Source of the DNA: UBA5078 sp964538025
GTDB lineage: Bacteria; Pseudomonadota; Gammaproteobacteria; Pseudomonadales; Pseudohongiellaceae
Assembly (NCBI GenBank): GCA_964538025.1
Contig: CAZICZ010000002.1
Span: forward strand, 186,001 to 250,000
DNA length: 64,000 bases
Direction: 5' to 3'
The position numbers and the translations under genes are program-made. Positions 17,875 through 26,900 of the stretch are shown here, in pieces. The notes under the pieces were generated by a model. It made no database searches. It was not told where the DNA came from and was given only the letters and a program-made list of their open reading frames with translations. The first letter of the stretch is position 1. Every line of letters starts with the position of its first letter.

Positions 17875-19323
17875 ATGTCCGCAACCGTTGAGTTCAATGC
17901 ACGCCCTGCCCCCGACCAGGAACTGGTCGATATCGCCCGCTACGTCACCCGGTATACGTTGGACTCTGAAGAGGCCTATGACACTGCGCGAAATTGCCTG
18001 ATGGACACGCTCGGTTGCGGCCTCCTCGCCCTGCGCTTTCCGGAGTGCACCAAGTTGCTGGGTCCCTTGGTGGAGGGCACCATCGTTCCCCATGGCGCTC
18101 GCGTCCCCGGCACGCAGTTTCGTCTCGACCCGGTCAAAGCGGCGTGGGATATCGGGTGCATCATCCGCTGGCTCGATTACAACGACACCTGGCTCGCTGC
18201 CGAATGGGGACACCCCTCCGACAACTTGGGAGGCATTCTGGCCGTGGCAGACTATCTGTCGCAGCGCAATGTCGCCGCGGGCAAACCCGCTTTAACCATG
18301 CGGGACGTCCTTACCGCCATGATCAAGGCACACGAGATCCAGGGTGTCCTGGCACTGGAAAACAGCTTTAACCGGGTAGGCCTTTGCCACGTCTTGCTCG
18401 TCAGAGTGGCTTCCACTGCGGTCGTCACCCAGCTCCTTGGCGGAACCGAGGCGCACATCATCGACGCACTGTCGCAGGCGTGGCTGGACGGCTCCAGTTT
18501 GCGCACCTATCGCCACTCGCCCAATGCCGGGCCGCGAAAATCCTGGGCTGCTGGTGACGCCACCTCGCGCGCCGTCAGACTTGCCGACCTCACCCTGCGC
18601 GGCGAGATCGGCTACCCCAGTGTGTTAAGCGTTCCCAAGTGGGGGTTCTACGACGTGCACTTCAAGGGCAACAAATTCGCCTTCACCCGGGACTACGGGT
18701 CCTATGTGATGGAAAACATCCTGTTCAAGATCTCCTTTCCGGCCGAGTTCCACTCTCAAACTGCCGCGGAGGCTGCTGTCAGGCTTCATCCCCAGGTCAA
18801 GGATCGTCTGCACGAGATCGAGCGCATCGTGATCCACACCCACGAGTCTGCCATCCGCATCATCAGCAAACGGGGTCCGCTGAACAACCCCGCGGACCGT
18901 GACCACTGCCTGCAGTACATGACGGCAGTGCCCCTCGCCTTCGGCACCCTGATCGCGGAACACTACGAAGACGCATTTCATCAGGCGCATCCGATCATTG
19001 ATGCGCTGCGTGAAAAAATGGAGGTTGTAGAGGAACCCCGCTACACCCGTGAATATCTGGAGGCCGACAAACGCTCAATCGCCAATGCCCTGCAGATATT
19101 TTTCACCGATGGGAGTGCCACTGAAAAAATCGAAGTGGAATACCCGGTTGGCCACCGCCGTCGGCGTGCCGAGGGCATTCCCCTCCTGGAGGAAAAATTC
19201 CGTCACAATCTGGCAACACGATTCCCTGCCCATCGGGCGGAAAAAATCTTTGCCCTGTGCAAGGACCAGAAGGCACTCGAAGCAACACCGGTGCATGAAT
19301 TTATGGACCTGCTGGTGATTTGA
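17875..19323 (+). CDS. prpD: 2-Methylcitrate dehydratase PrpD
   Basis: The 482-residue MmgE/PrpD-family protein dehydrates 2-methylcitrate to 2-methyl-cis-aconitate. Family stretches include LMDTLGCGLLAL, WLDYNDTWLAAEWGHPSDN and KSWAAGDATSRAV. An acnD-prpF pair, the alternative route in many Gammaproteobacteria, is not seen here, so an aconitase elsewhere would do the rehydration. The ATG at 17875 follows a purine-rich AAGAGAGAAA. The gene ends about 10 nt before the sigma-32-like promoter of hsp20. Confidence 0.94.
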   Translation: MSATVEFNARPAPDQELVDIARYVTRYTLDSEEAYDTARNCLMDTLGCGLLALRFPECTKLLGPLVEGTIVPHGARVPGTQFRLDPVKAAWDIGCIIRWLDYNDTWLAAEWGHPSDNLGGILAVADYLSQRNVAAGKPALTMRDVLTAMIKAHEIQGVLALENSFNRVGLCHVLLVRVASTAVVTQLLGGTEAHIIDALSQAWLDGSSLRTYRHSPNAGPRKSWAAGDATSRAVRLADLTLRGEIGYPSVLSVPKWGFYDVHFKGNKFAFTRDYGSYVMENILFKISFPAEFHSQTAAEAAVRLHPQVKDRLHEIERIVIHTHESAIRIISKRGPLNNPADRDHCLQYMTAVPLAFGTLIAEHYEDAFHQAHPIIDALREKMEVVEEPRYTREYLEADKRSIANALQIFFTDGSATEKIEVEYPVGHRRRRAEGIPLLEEKFRHNLATRFPAHRAEKIFALCKDQKALEATPVHEFMDLLVI

Positions 19324-19333
19324 AAAACGCCCC

Positions 19334-19361
19334 CTTGAATTTTTAAGTTCAGCCCTTATCT
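19334..19361 (+). promoter_or_regulatory. Sigma-32 (heat-shock) type promoter of hsp20
   Basis: A -35 CTTGAA (19334-19339) and a -10 CCCTTATCT (19353-19361) are 13 nt apart, close to the RpoH consensus CTTGAA - 13 to 15 nt - CCCCATNT. It lies about 98 nt before the small heat-shock gene, leaving room for the leader hairpins. Confidence 0.7.
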
Positions 19362-19371
19362 CATGTTGCGT

Positions 19372-19454
19372 GGCAGATGCTCTTGGGAGGTCTGCCCCGC
19401 GGCTCGATCTTCGGATGGGCCATTTCCTTTCACCATATTGCTTTCGAAGATATG
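19372..19454 (+). promoter_or_regulatory. ROSE-like RNA thermometer in the hsp20 leader
   Basis: The leader folds into an upstream hairpin (GGCAGA 19372-19377 with TCTGCC 19391-19396) and a final weak hairpin at 19434-19454. The final hairpin has the conserved-looking TTGCT word (19438-19442) opposite the Shine-Dalgarno GAAGA (19446-19450), with a TG bulge in the 5' arm. In ROSE elements a UUGCU-type segment masks the Shine-Dalgarno sequence of small heat-shock genes at low temperature. The hairpin ends 4 nt before the ATG. Pairing was worked out by hand. Confidence 0.6.
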
Positions 19455-19458
19455 ACGC

Positions 19459-19914
19459 ATGAGAACGTTTGATTTTGCACCCCTGTACCGCTCCACCATC
19501 GGTTTTGATCATCTGACCTCCCTGCTGGATGCCGTCACCCAGCGCGAACAGAGTCAGCCAAGTTATCCCCCTTACAACATCGAGTTGTTGAGCAAAGACC
19601 ATTACCGCATCACCATGGCCGTGGCCGGGTTTGTGGATGAAGAATTGCAGATTCAGTCCGAGCAGCAAACGCTGACCGTGCGCGGCAAAAAAGCCGAGGA
19701 TGGCAAAGAGCGTAATTTCCTGCATCAGGGCATTGCCGGCCGCAACTTTGAGCGCGTGTTTCAACTGGCAGATCACGTCAAGGTCACCGGCGCCACACTG
19801 GAACATGGTTTGCTGAACATTGAACTGGTCCGGGAAATTCCCGAAACCATGAAGCCTCGGCAAATTGCCATCAATGGCAAAACACCTGCGCTGATTGAGA
19901 CGCAGCCGAGTTAA
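19459..19914 (+). CDS. ibpA: Small heat-shock protein, IbpA/Hsp20 family
   Basis: The 151-residue protein matches IbpA-type alpha-crystallin chaperones, starting MRTFDFAPLYRST. The central alpha-crystallin domain (about 37-130) contains YNIELL, ITMAVAGF and the C-terminal GLLNIELVRE. Such proteins coat unfolding proteins in the cytosol and pass them to DnaK/ClpB. The start is set by GAAGA 8 nt upstream; an ATG at 19452 runs into a stop after six codons. A sigma-32-like promoter, a ROSE-like leader and a strong terminator make it a self-contained heat-shock transcription unit. Confidence 0.95.
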   Translation: MRTFDFAPLYRSTIGFDHLTSLLDAVTQREQSQPSYPPYNIELLSKDHYRITMAVAGFVDEELQIQSEQQTLTVRGKKAEDGKERNFLHQGIAGRNFERVFQLADHVKVTGATLEHGLLNIELVREIPETMKPRQIAINGKTPALIETQPS

Positions 19915-19928
19915 TCGCCACCCTCGTC

Positions 19929-19959
19929 AGGGGAAGCGCAAAACGCTTCCCCTTTTCAT
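19929..19959 (+). terminator. Rho-independent terminator of hsp20
   Basis: A perfect ten-pair stem AGGGGAAGCG/CGCTTCCCCT (19929-19938 with 19944-19953), loop CAAAA, is followed by TTTCATT. It starts 15 nt after the hsp20 stop codon. Confidence 0.88.
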
Positions 19960-20153
19960 TTCGACGCCCCTCCCCTTTTATCGCTTTTGTTTTCCAATTT
20001 TCGTCATTGCCTTTTCATTTCGCGGGAGATTTTGCGTTCGGCGAACGCTAGCGTATGGCCCACCAGTGCTCCCCACTGAGGCGCTGGCACAATAACAACA
20101 GGACGCAGAGCGCACGCTCACCAGATGCGTCGACAATCCGAGGGCTTGTTGTC

Positions 20154-21110
20154 ATGAAATTACGTCATTCACTCCCTGTCATTTCCCGTTTTACTGCGCT
20201 GGCACTCCTGCTCACTTTTCTGAGCGCGACGGCACAGACCAGCTTTGCGCAGAGTTATCGCACGGGACAATATGTCGAACCGGCCTACGAGGGCTGGTGG
20301 AAAAACGAGGATGGAAGCTTCAGCTTCATCTTCGGGTATCACAATGAGAACTGGGAAGAGGAGTTGAACCTGCCGGTGGGGGAGGCAAATTTTTTCTCTC
20401 CAGGCGCGGAAGACCGCGGTCAGCCCACCCACTTTCTGCCTCGTCGCAATCGCTTTACCTTTGAAGTGGTTGTGCCCGCCGACTGGGGCGATAAGGAGCT
20501 GAGCTGGACACTCACCAGCCATGGTGTCACCAAGGTTGCGTACGCGACGCTGGATCGCGATTACGTCATCGACAATGTGGTCATTGCCTCTGAAACTGGC
20601 TCACTTGGCGCTGGCACCAGCAGCCCCGAGTCGCGCGCCAACGTCGCCCCCGTGGTGACCGTGCTGGGCGATCGCACCGGAGGTGAAGTGGTGCGTCGTG
20701 TCCGCGTGGGAGAACCACTGATGATTGAAGCCACGGTTGAGGACGATGGCTTGCCCAAACCCCGCCCCGCCTCAGTAACCCGTCGTGAACTCGAGGGGCT
20801 GGAGCGAATGATGACAGCGCCTCGACGCACCACAGTGGGCAAAACCAACGGACTCTTCCTGTCCTGGAACGTGTACCGGGGTGAAGGATCCGTCACGTTT
20901 GACCCGCCTCAGATCAAACCGTGGGAGGACACCCGAACCTCTGCCAACAGTCCCTGGGGCGCACTCTGGACGCCTCCCCCCGTTCCCGAAGATGGCCTGT
21001 ATCGCACACAGGTGACTTTCAGCGAACCCGGCACCTATATTCTGTGGGGCCGCGCCGATGACGGCGGCCTTTACCACGACGCGTACGTGACGGTTATGGT
21101 AAGCGAATAA
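20154..21110 (+). CDS. Secreted protein of unknown function
   Basis: The 318-residue protein starts with a Sec signal peptide (MKLRHS, hydrophobic core ALALLLTFLS, likely cleavage after SFA near residue 33). The mature part opens with an aromatic-rich stretch (EPAYEGWWKNEDGSF, FGYHNENWEEEL), then a beta-rich segment containing GQPTHFLPRRNRF. The C-terminus (about 225-318) reads like an Ig/cadherin-like beta domain ending in GTYILWGRADDGG and DAYVTVMV. I do not recognise a named family. The ATG at 20154 is chosen because it places the signal peptide first; a longer in-frame start at 20055 would add a polar extension. It has its own terminator and no operon partner. Confidence 0.8.
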   Translation: MKLRHSLPVISRFTALALLLTFLSATAQTSFAQSYRTGQYVEPAYEGWWKNEDGSFSFIFGYHNENWEEELNLPVGEANFFSPGAEDRGQPTHFLPRRNRFTFEVVVPADWGDKELSWTLTSHGVTKVAYATLDRDYVIDNVVIASETGSLGAGTSSPESRANVAPVVTVLGDRTGGEVVRRVRVGEPLMIEATVEDDGLPKPRPASVTRRELEGLERMMTAPRRTTVGKTNGLFLSWNVYRGEGSVTFDPPQIKPWEDTRTSANSPWGALWTPPPVPEDGLYRTQVTFSEPGTYILWGRADDGGLYHDAYVTVMVSE

Positions 21111-21131
21111 TCTGATGTAGGTCCGCTAGTG

Positions 21132-21177
21132 AAATGCCCGTCAGTGCAGGGACAATTCCTGCATTGCCGGGCATTTT
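21132..21177 (+). terminator. Two-tier terminator hairpin after the secreted protein gene
   Basis: An outer stem AAATGCCCG/CGGGCATTT (21132-21140 with 21168-21176) encloses an inner stem TGCAGG/CCTGCA (21145-21150 with 21158-21163). It starts 21 nt after the stop codon and, with A and T at its ends, could work in both directions. Confidence 0.7.
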
Positions 21178-21242
21178 AACGTTTGCATCTTTCGTTTCGT
21201 CGTGGCTTCATATCTCCCCATAATGACAATTCGAGGTGACCG

Positions 21243-22352
21243 ATGCTTGGCTTCAGCCTGAACTCGCTCGGCGCTATGGCGCTGTCGCAACTGGGGTTTA
21301 CCTGCCTTTTTTTCCTGATCTATCACCGAAAACAGATCATCGGACGCCTGTTGGCGCTCTACAGTTTCTGCCTGTCGACCTATGTCTTGTCCCAAATCAT
21401 CGGCAGTGCCGACTACCCGGTGCTCTATTACATCCTGAATCGTCTTGCCACGGTCGCCCCGGCAGCCCTCTGGCTCCTGGCACTGTTTCTCTTTGTGGAT
21501 GAGCCAAAGGTGTCAAAACCCATCCTGGCAACGATGGTGGCCTACATTGTTTTGCGAGGGGTTGGAGCACTGCTGGGCGTCGGTCACACGCCCTTCCTGG
21601 AAGTGGTGTACTTCGTCTGCTACGTCATTCCCCAGTTCGCCATGCTCGGATTCTGCATGCATGCGGTCTATCTGGCGATTCAGGACCTGGGGAACGATCT
21701 AGTGGAATCGCGTCGCAAGGTTCGCGTGCCTTTCGTGATTGCCATGGGACTTCTGGTGTCCGCCATTTTGGTCCGTGGCTTTGCCACCGCCGTGCAATAT
21801 TACTGGGGAACTCCGTCCTACCAGATCACAACACTTTCCGTGGAATTTTTATTCTTCTATGTGTTCATCATTTCACTGGCATTCAACCTCAGCAGCACAC
21901 GCCTTCAGAATGAAGCCCTGCAAGTGATCGTGCTTCCACCCGAACAACAACGTCACCTGAGCCCGGTTCCTGCCGGAAAGGGCCGCTCGGAAAATCAGGC
22001 AGTGATCGAGAAAATGCTGGACGTGCTGAAGCAGGAAAAATTGTACGCGCGTCCCGGCCTGACGATTGGCGAGCTGGCCAAACGCTTGTCCATTCAGGAA
22101 TACCGGCTGCGGCGAGTCATCAATAAACAGCTGGGATATCGCAACTTCAACCAGTTCCTCAATGAGTTCAGAATTGAAGAAGCCTGCCGGCGACTTTCTC
22201 TCGCCGCGGACCATCGGGAACAGATTGCCAATATTGCCTACGACGTCGGGTACTCTGCCCTGTCGTCCTTCAACAAGGCCTTCAAGGACATTCATCACCT
22301 GACGCCAACGCAGTATCGAGAGGCCGCGCTTCAATTGGTCGGCAAGGACTAG
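21243..22352 (+). CDS. AraC-family regulator with an N-terminal 7-TM domain
   Basis: The 369-residue protein has about seven hydrophobic spans in residues 5-220, then a linker and a C-terminal AraC/XylS DNA-binding domain (about 265-365). The latter has the two helix-turn-helix parts: LTIGELAKRLSIQEYRLRR and IANIAYDVGYSALSSFNKAFK. Membrane-bound AraC-type regulators of this layout probably sense a signal at or within the inner membrane and bind DNA nearby. Target and ligand are unknown. It converges on the DUF1015 gene with 18 nt between stops and follows a terminator, so it is a single-gene unit. An in-frame start at 21243 directly precedes the first span. Confidence 0.9.
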   Translation: MLGFSLNSLGAMALSQLGFTCLFFLIYHRKQIIGRLLALYSFCLSTYVLSQIIGSADYPVLYYILNRLATVAPAALWLLALFLFVDEPKVSKPILATMVAYIVLRGVGALLGVGHTPFLEVVYFVCYVIPQFAMLGFCMHAVYLAIQDLGNDLVESRRKVRVPFVIAMGLLVSAILVRGFATAVQYYWGTPSYQITTLSVEFLFFYVFIISLAFNLSSTRLQNEALQVIVLPPEQQRHLSPVPAGKGRSENQAVIEKMLDVLKQEKLYARPGLTIGELAKRLSIQEYRLRRVINKQLGYRNFNQFLNEFRIEEACRRLSLAADHREQIANIAYDVGYSALSSFNKAFKDIHHLTPTQYREAALQLVGKD

Positions 22353-22370
22353 AGCGGCCCCCTGCACTGA

Positions 22371-23615
22371 TCAGTCGAGCATGTGCACAAACAGTCCGCT
22401 CTTGAGCTTGGGCTCAAACCAGGTGGACTTCGGCGGCATTACTTCTCCTGCGTCCGCTACGGCCATCAAGCTTTCTATCGATGTGGGATAGATGGCGATG
22501 GCCAGTTGGCATTCGCCGGAATCCACCCGTTTCTGCAATTCGTCGAGACCTCGAATTCCTCCGACAAAGTCAATGCGCTTGTCGCGACGCTGGTCTTCAA
22601 TACCAAGCACGGGGGATAACAGAATCGCCTGCAGAATCGCGATATCCAGTCGTCCGACGGGATCGTTTTCATTCCAGAGTCCCTCGATTGCCTCCAGCAC
22701 ATACCACTGCCCGGCCAGATACAGCGTGAACTGATGCGGGCGCGCTGGTTTGACGGCACCCTCACGGCTGAGGCGAACATTGAAGAAGGCCTGAATCTCC
22801 CGCAGGAATTCGTCTGGCGTTTTGCCATTGAGATCCTTGATGACCCGGTTGTAATCCAGAATCTTCATCTGGTTGTGGGGAAAAATGACGCTCGAGAAAT
22901 AATTGTAGGACTCCGCTCCGGTGTGATGCGGATTGGCGTTCTGGCGCAATGTCTTGACACGTTGTGCGGCAGCCGATCGATGATGGCCATCAGCCACGTA
23001 CAGACATTCCACGGTGTCAAAGGCCGCTTGAATCTGCGCAACTGTTGCCGGTGCTGACACCACCCACAAGACATGGCGTATGCCATCAGCCGACACGAAA
23101 TCCACTTCGGCAGTGCCAGCCGTAATGGTGTCAATCAGCGCATCAATCTCTGGTCTGGCACGATAGGTCAAAAACACGGGCCCTACCTGTGCGCCAAGCG
23201 TGTGGATGTGATTGACGCGATCGTCCTCTTTGTCTGGACGCGTCAATTCGTGCTTCTTGATCAGACCCGCCTCATAGGCGGCAACGGACGCCACAGCGAC
23301 CAGACCCACCTGAACATGTTCCCCCATCACCTGTTTGTACACGTAGAACGACTCTGCCACGTCACGTGTAAAGAGACCTTGTGCTATAAAACGCTGAAGA
23401 TTTTCAGCCCCCTTCTGGTAGACACGAGGATCGTAGGGGTCAATTTCCGGGCTGACATCGATCTCTGGTTTGTTGACGCGCAGAAAACTGAGCGGATTGC
23501 CCTGCGCCATCGCGAAAGCTTCTTCACGGTTGAGAACATCGTAAGGGGGCGCTGCCACGGCGGCAGCAATTTCAGCGCGTGGTCGCAGCGCCTTGAACGG
23601 TCTGATCAATGTCAT
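22371..23615 (-). CDS. DUF1015 family protein
   Basis: The 414-residue protein matches DUF1015 along its length: the start RPFKALRP and APPYDVLNREEA, an interior YVADGHHRSAAA motif and the FLTYRA segment. The conserved ADGHHR stretch suggests an enzymatic or nucleotide-binding site, but I know of no firmly established activity for this family; members often lie near serine biosynthesis genes in other genomes. It lies 36 nt after the broken cyclase gene on the same strand, so it may be the last gene of that operon. It is soluble, with no signal peptide. Confidence 0.88.
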   Translation of the reverse strand: MTLIRPFKALRPRAEIAAAVAAPPYDVLNREEAFAMAQGNPLSFLRVNKPEIDVSPEIDPYDPRVYQKGAENLQRFIAQGLFTRDVAESFYVYKQVMGEHVQVGLVAVASVAAYEAGLIKKHELTRPDKEDDRVNHIHTLGAQVGPVFLTYRARPEIDALIDTITAGTAEVDFVSADGIRHVLWVVSAPATVAQIQAAFDTVECLYVADGHHRSAAAQRVKTLRQNANPHHTGAESYNYFSSVIFPHNQMKILDYNRVIKDLNGKTPDEFLREIQAFFNVRLSREGAVKPARPHQFTLYLAGQWYVLEAIEGLWNENDPVGRLDIAILQAILLSPVLGIEDQRRDKRIDFVGGIRGLDELQKRVDSGECQLAIAIYPTSIESLMAVADAGEVMPPKSTWFEPKLKSGLFVHMLD

Positions 23616-23651
23616 GTCAACTCCTGTGCAAGGGCCTCTTATACAGAGGAC

Positions 23652-25613
23652 TTATTTTTGATCAAAAACAAAAATACCTTCCCAATCGGAAGGCAGGCGG
23701 CGGGTGGGCAGAATCGTGAGACGCTCCAGATACACGGCAAACAGACTGTTCTGCCGCGCGGCTTCCGGCAGGGACTCTTGCAGGCGCGCAAAGAGCGAGC
23801 TTGCCTGATCCCATTGCTGCGCACGATAGGCCGCCAAAGCCTGTGCAAACAGGGAGAGCTCCTGCTGCTTGGCCGGGGTTAAAGCCGCTTCCTCTCCCAG
23901 CACTTCGAAGATGCGCACAGGCTCCCGTTTGCCCGCCACCTGGACGAGATCCAGCTCGCGATAAACGAACCTGGGGGCACTGGTCTTGCAGTGTTCACTG
24001 ACAATGTTAGGCGTGTTGTATTTGCGCGTGAGCCCTTCCAGGCGGGCCGCAAGGTTCACCGAATCTCCGATAACGGTATAGTTGAGGCGGTTCTGCGAAC
24101 CCAGATTGCCCGCTACCACCAGCCCCGTGTGAATGCCGATCCCTGCCTCCATCAACGGAATCCCTTCGCTACGGTGCAGCTGGTTCAATGCGATCATAGC
24201 CTCTTGAATGGCAAGCGCCGCGCGTACCGCATTCTCGGCATCATTCCCTCGGGTCAGGGGCGCGCCAAAGAGCGCCATGACGGAATCACCGGTTTATTTG
24301 TCCACAACCCCCTGATGCTCTTCGATGACCTTGGTGATTTCACTGAGATAGCGATTGAGCACGGTCAGCACGGCTTCAGGTGCCGAACTCTCACACAGCG
24401 CGGTAAACCCTTTGATGTCGGCAAACAGGACGGTGACAATTTTCTCCTCACCCCCCAACTCGATTTTCTTGCTGAGCAGTTCCTCCGCAATTTCATGGGA
24501 GACCACCTTTCCGAGCAGGTCGCGCACTTTTTCCTTTTCGGCCAGACCCGTCGCCATGTTATTCACCGACCCGGCAAGCTGACTGATCTCGTCCCTCCCT
24601 CGAACCTTGACCGTCTGACCGTAATCCCCTGACTCTATCCGATGCACACGGGCCACCAGATCCAGGATCGGGTTTGTTACCGAACGTGCCAGAAACACCA
24701 CGGCCAGCAGACTGACCGAGATCACTACGAGATAGAACTGCAGCAGTCCTCGCTGAAAGGCCTGCAGGTTTTCCATGTTTTCGTTATAGGACTTCTGAAT
24801 CACCGCCAGAATTCGCAGGGGATCGCCCGCTTGACCATACAGGGGACGAATCAGGGTCCCGTACTCTCCATCGGCAAGAAACATTCGCTGAGTGTCGAGT
24901 ACATCGATGTCCAACTGAGAGGTCAGCCGCTGCTGATCCTCCTGCGCGAGTGTGGAAGCAATGACCTCCAATGTCGCGCTGCCATTGTCGGGCGAAACAC
25001 TCTGCTGCACGATAGACACATCGGAAACAATGCTCTGTTTCACTGTGTCGGTGAATTGGTTGTCCAGCGGAAAGCCACCAAAAATCCAGGCGACTGGCGT
25101 CGGCAGGAACAAGGGGATCACCGTAATCTGATAGGGAACGCCGAGAACCGTGATGATCGCATCGCCGATGCCATCGGGATCTTTGGCCGCACTGTTCATC
25201 AGAGCCAACCACTCCCCCTCAAGTCGCTCGAACCCCTGGGTCTTGGTATCAATGATGACTTCGCCCTCCATGGACGCAATCAGCATCATGTCCGCGGCAC
25301 CGAGCGAGCGCAGCAGGATATTGTCCGCTGCATCGATGATGGTGTAGGGATCGCCCGTGCCGAAGGCATTGCGGAAGCCCCAGTCGCGCGTCATCGTACT
25401 GATGATCGTCAGCAGCGTGTTCTTGTGTTCTTCGCGGGTGAAATCAAAAACGTCGGCACCGAGTTCGAGATAGCTGTCAATCGTATCCGTGGTGTACTGA
25501 TTGTTTTCGCGATTCACGAAACCATAGATGCCCAGAAGCACGGGCAACATGAGCGCAAGCAGGAAGACCAGCAGGCGGGTACGGAAGCTGCGAAACGCAA
25601 ACAGCGTCATCAC
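23652..25613 (-). pseudogene. Membrane class III nucleotide cyclase interrupted by one in-frame TAA
   Basis: One reading frame encodes an adenylate/guanylate cyclase of about 654 codons but has a TAA at 24294-24296. Before the stop come a membrane anchor (about residues 10-30), a periplasmic sensor region, a second span (about 285-305), a HAMP linker and the first part of the cyclase domain with the metal-binding Asp in FADIKGFT. After the stop, in the same frame, come TGDSVMALFG with the second metal Asp, GIGIHTG and VIGDSVNLAARLE. The family normally has Tyr at this place (VVDKYxGD), so a Tyr TAT/TAC codon became TAA. The catalytic site is split, so activity is lost unless readthrough occurs. 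The second part could only be made from an internal ATG (24278). Confidence 0.85.
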
Positions 25614-25626
25614 GGAAAGATAGCCC

Positions 25627-26322
25627 TCATCGGTAGCGCGTGCGTGACACGTTGGGCGATCTGCGCAGGCGGCTATCCCGTTCCAACGTCAGGGCCATGC
25701 GCAGGGACGTAGTTTCCGCTTCCGCGATTGTGAGAGAGTGTGTCATCGGTGCGGCACTGGAAGGCAAGCGCGGATGCCAGATGCGCAGCTCATAGGTCCC
25801 TGCCGGAACATCGGGAATTACCGCTCTGCCCTCTGCATCGGTTTTCACGGCAAGGCGGGTTTGTGCCACGTAGATATACCCCAGCATCCAGTCATGAATA
25901 TTGCACCCCAACTCCACCACGCCTGCCTGCTCGAAGACCTCTGTGTAGTCGACATTTTGTCCCTGCCCATACAAAGGCAGTTCAAACACCTTGGGCGAAG
26001 AGAAGGAATAAACATGGTGCAGAATATTGTCGCTGTTCGGAAACCTGATGCGGCTGCCGACGCCGATCACGGTGACATTGGGCACAAACTCCTTGTCAGC
26101 CTGATCGACACTGAACTCTTCTGCCAATCGGTAGTCCGCCTGCATGGCGTCGGGCAGCAGGATTTCCACCACCGCGTCGGCCACTCCACCACCGACGTCA
26201 GCATCTTGCAAGGCGATTTGAAGGTCAGCGGCATGCGACTTGCCTGCCAGCACGGGGCTGCACACAACAAGGAGACAGCAGCGAAAGAGGAGCGAAAATC
26301 GGGTGAAGGAAGTCGTGCGCAT
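25627..26322 (-). CDS. Secreted cupredoxin-like protein (methylamine-utilisation-type)
   Basis: The 231-residue protein has a signal peptide (cleavage near residue 27-31). Its middle resembles type 1 copper proteins: His102/103 in NILHHVYSF and the cluster GCNIHDWM giving Cys140, His143 and Met146, a His-Cys-His-Met ligand set. The C-terminal part (about 155-215) reads like a carboxypeptidase-regulatory beta domain (GRAVIPDVPAGTYELRIWHP). Similar proteins are often labelled methylamine utilisation protein, but the sequence supports only a periplasmic copper-binding or electron-transfer role. It ends 13 nt before the cyclase start, so the two are probably cotranscribed. Confidence 0.8.
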   Translation of the reverse strand: MRTTSFTRFSLLFRCCLLVVCSPVLAGKSHAADLQIALQDADVGGGVADAVVEILLPDAMQADYRLAEEFSVDQADKEFVPNVTVIGVGSRIRFPNSDNILHHVYSFSSPKVFELPLYGQGQNVDYTEVFEQAGVVELGCNIHDWMLGYIYVAQTRLAVKTDAEGRAVIPDVPAGTYELRIWHPRLPSSAAPMTHSLTIAEAETTSLRMALTLERDSRLRRSPNVSRTRYR

Positions 26323-26397
26323 TCGGGTTGCCCTCGTCCTGTGGATTCCCTCGGCAGGTGTCTCCGTCGAGGATACCCACTGATGGCTGGACCCGAA

Positions 26398-26874
26398 TTA
26401 TAACTCAAGATTGCCGCGGAGAACCTTGCTGATTTGTTCAGCGGAAAATCCCCGGGATAGACAGAAGCGAAACAGTTTTTGACGCGCTGACGTGGACAGT
26501 GCAGAGAGTTCTCCGGTGGACTTACGTGACATCAGGGTCTGCAAGGAGGCGATCCAGGCGCCCGGCTCATCCGCAAGACAGGCACTGACAAGAGCCTGCG
26601 ATACCCCCTTGCCCGCAAGCTCCTGCCGGATCAGCAGAGGCCCGAACCCGCGCATTCGCCGGTAACGGGCATAACTGAAGGCAAAGCGTTCGTCACTGAG
26701 CAGGCCATCCTGTTCCAGCTGGTCAAAAACAGGGGGCAGCTGATCCACTGACTCCGGAAATTTACGCGACAACTTCTGCATCAGCTCCGCACGGGAATGC
26801 TCACGGCGTGCCAGCAAATCCATCGCAGCCCGCCGGAAGTCTGTGGAACTCAAGGGAGTATCGGAGCGCGTCAT
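26398..26874 (-). CDS. recX: RecA regulator RecX
   Basis: The 158-residue protein has three tandem three-helix repeats typical of RecX, including LLARREHSRAEL and FAFSYARYRRMRGFGPLLIRQEL. RecX binds RecA filaments and limits their extension. It starts 26 nt after recA on the same strand and is very likely read through from recA at low level. The alaS gene that follows recX in many Gammaproteobacteria is missing here. Confidence 0.94.
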   Translation of the reverse strand: MTRSDTPLSSTDFRRAAMDLLARREHSRAELMQKLSRKFPESVDQLPPVFDQLEQDGLLSDERFAFSYARYRRMRGFGPLLIRQELAGKGVSQALVSACLADEPGAWIASLQTLMSRKSTGELSALSTSARQKLFRFCLSRGFSAEQISKVLRGNLEL

Positions 26875-26900
26875 ACGCTGTCAGCTCGCGCGTGCCGGCC

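Noticed and set aside
23652..24278. Separate gene encoding a short cyclase-like protein from the ATG at 24278
   Set aside because: It is the in-frame continuation of the upstream cyclase after one TAA. The fragment lacks the first metal-binding Asp, so it is better described as part of a broken gene.
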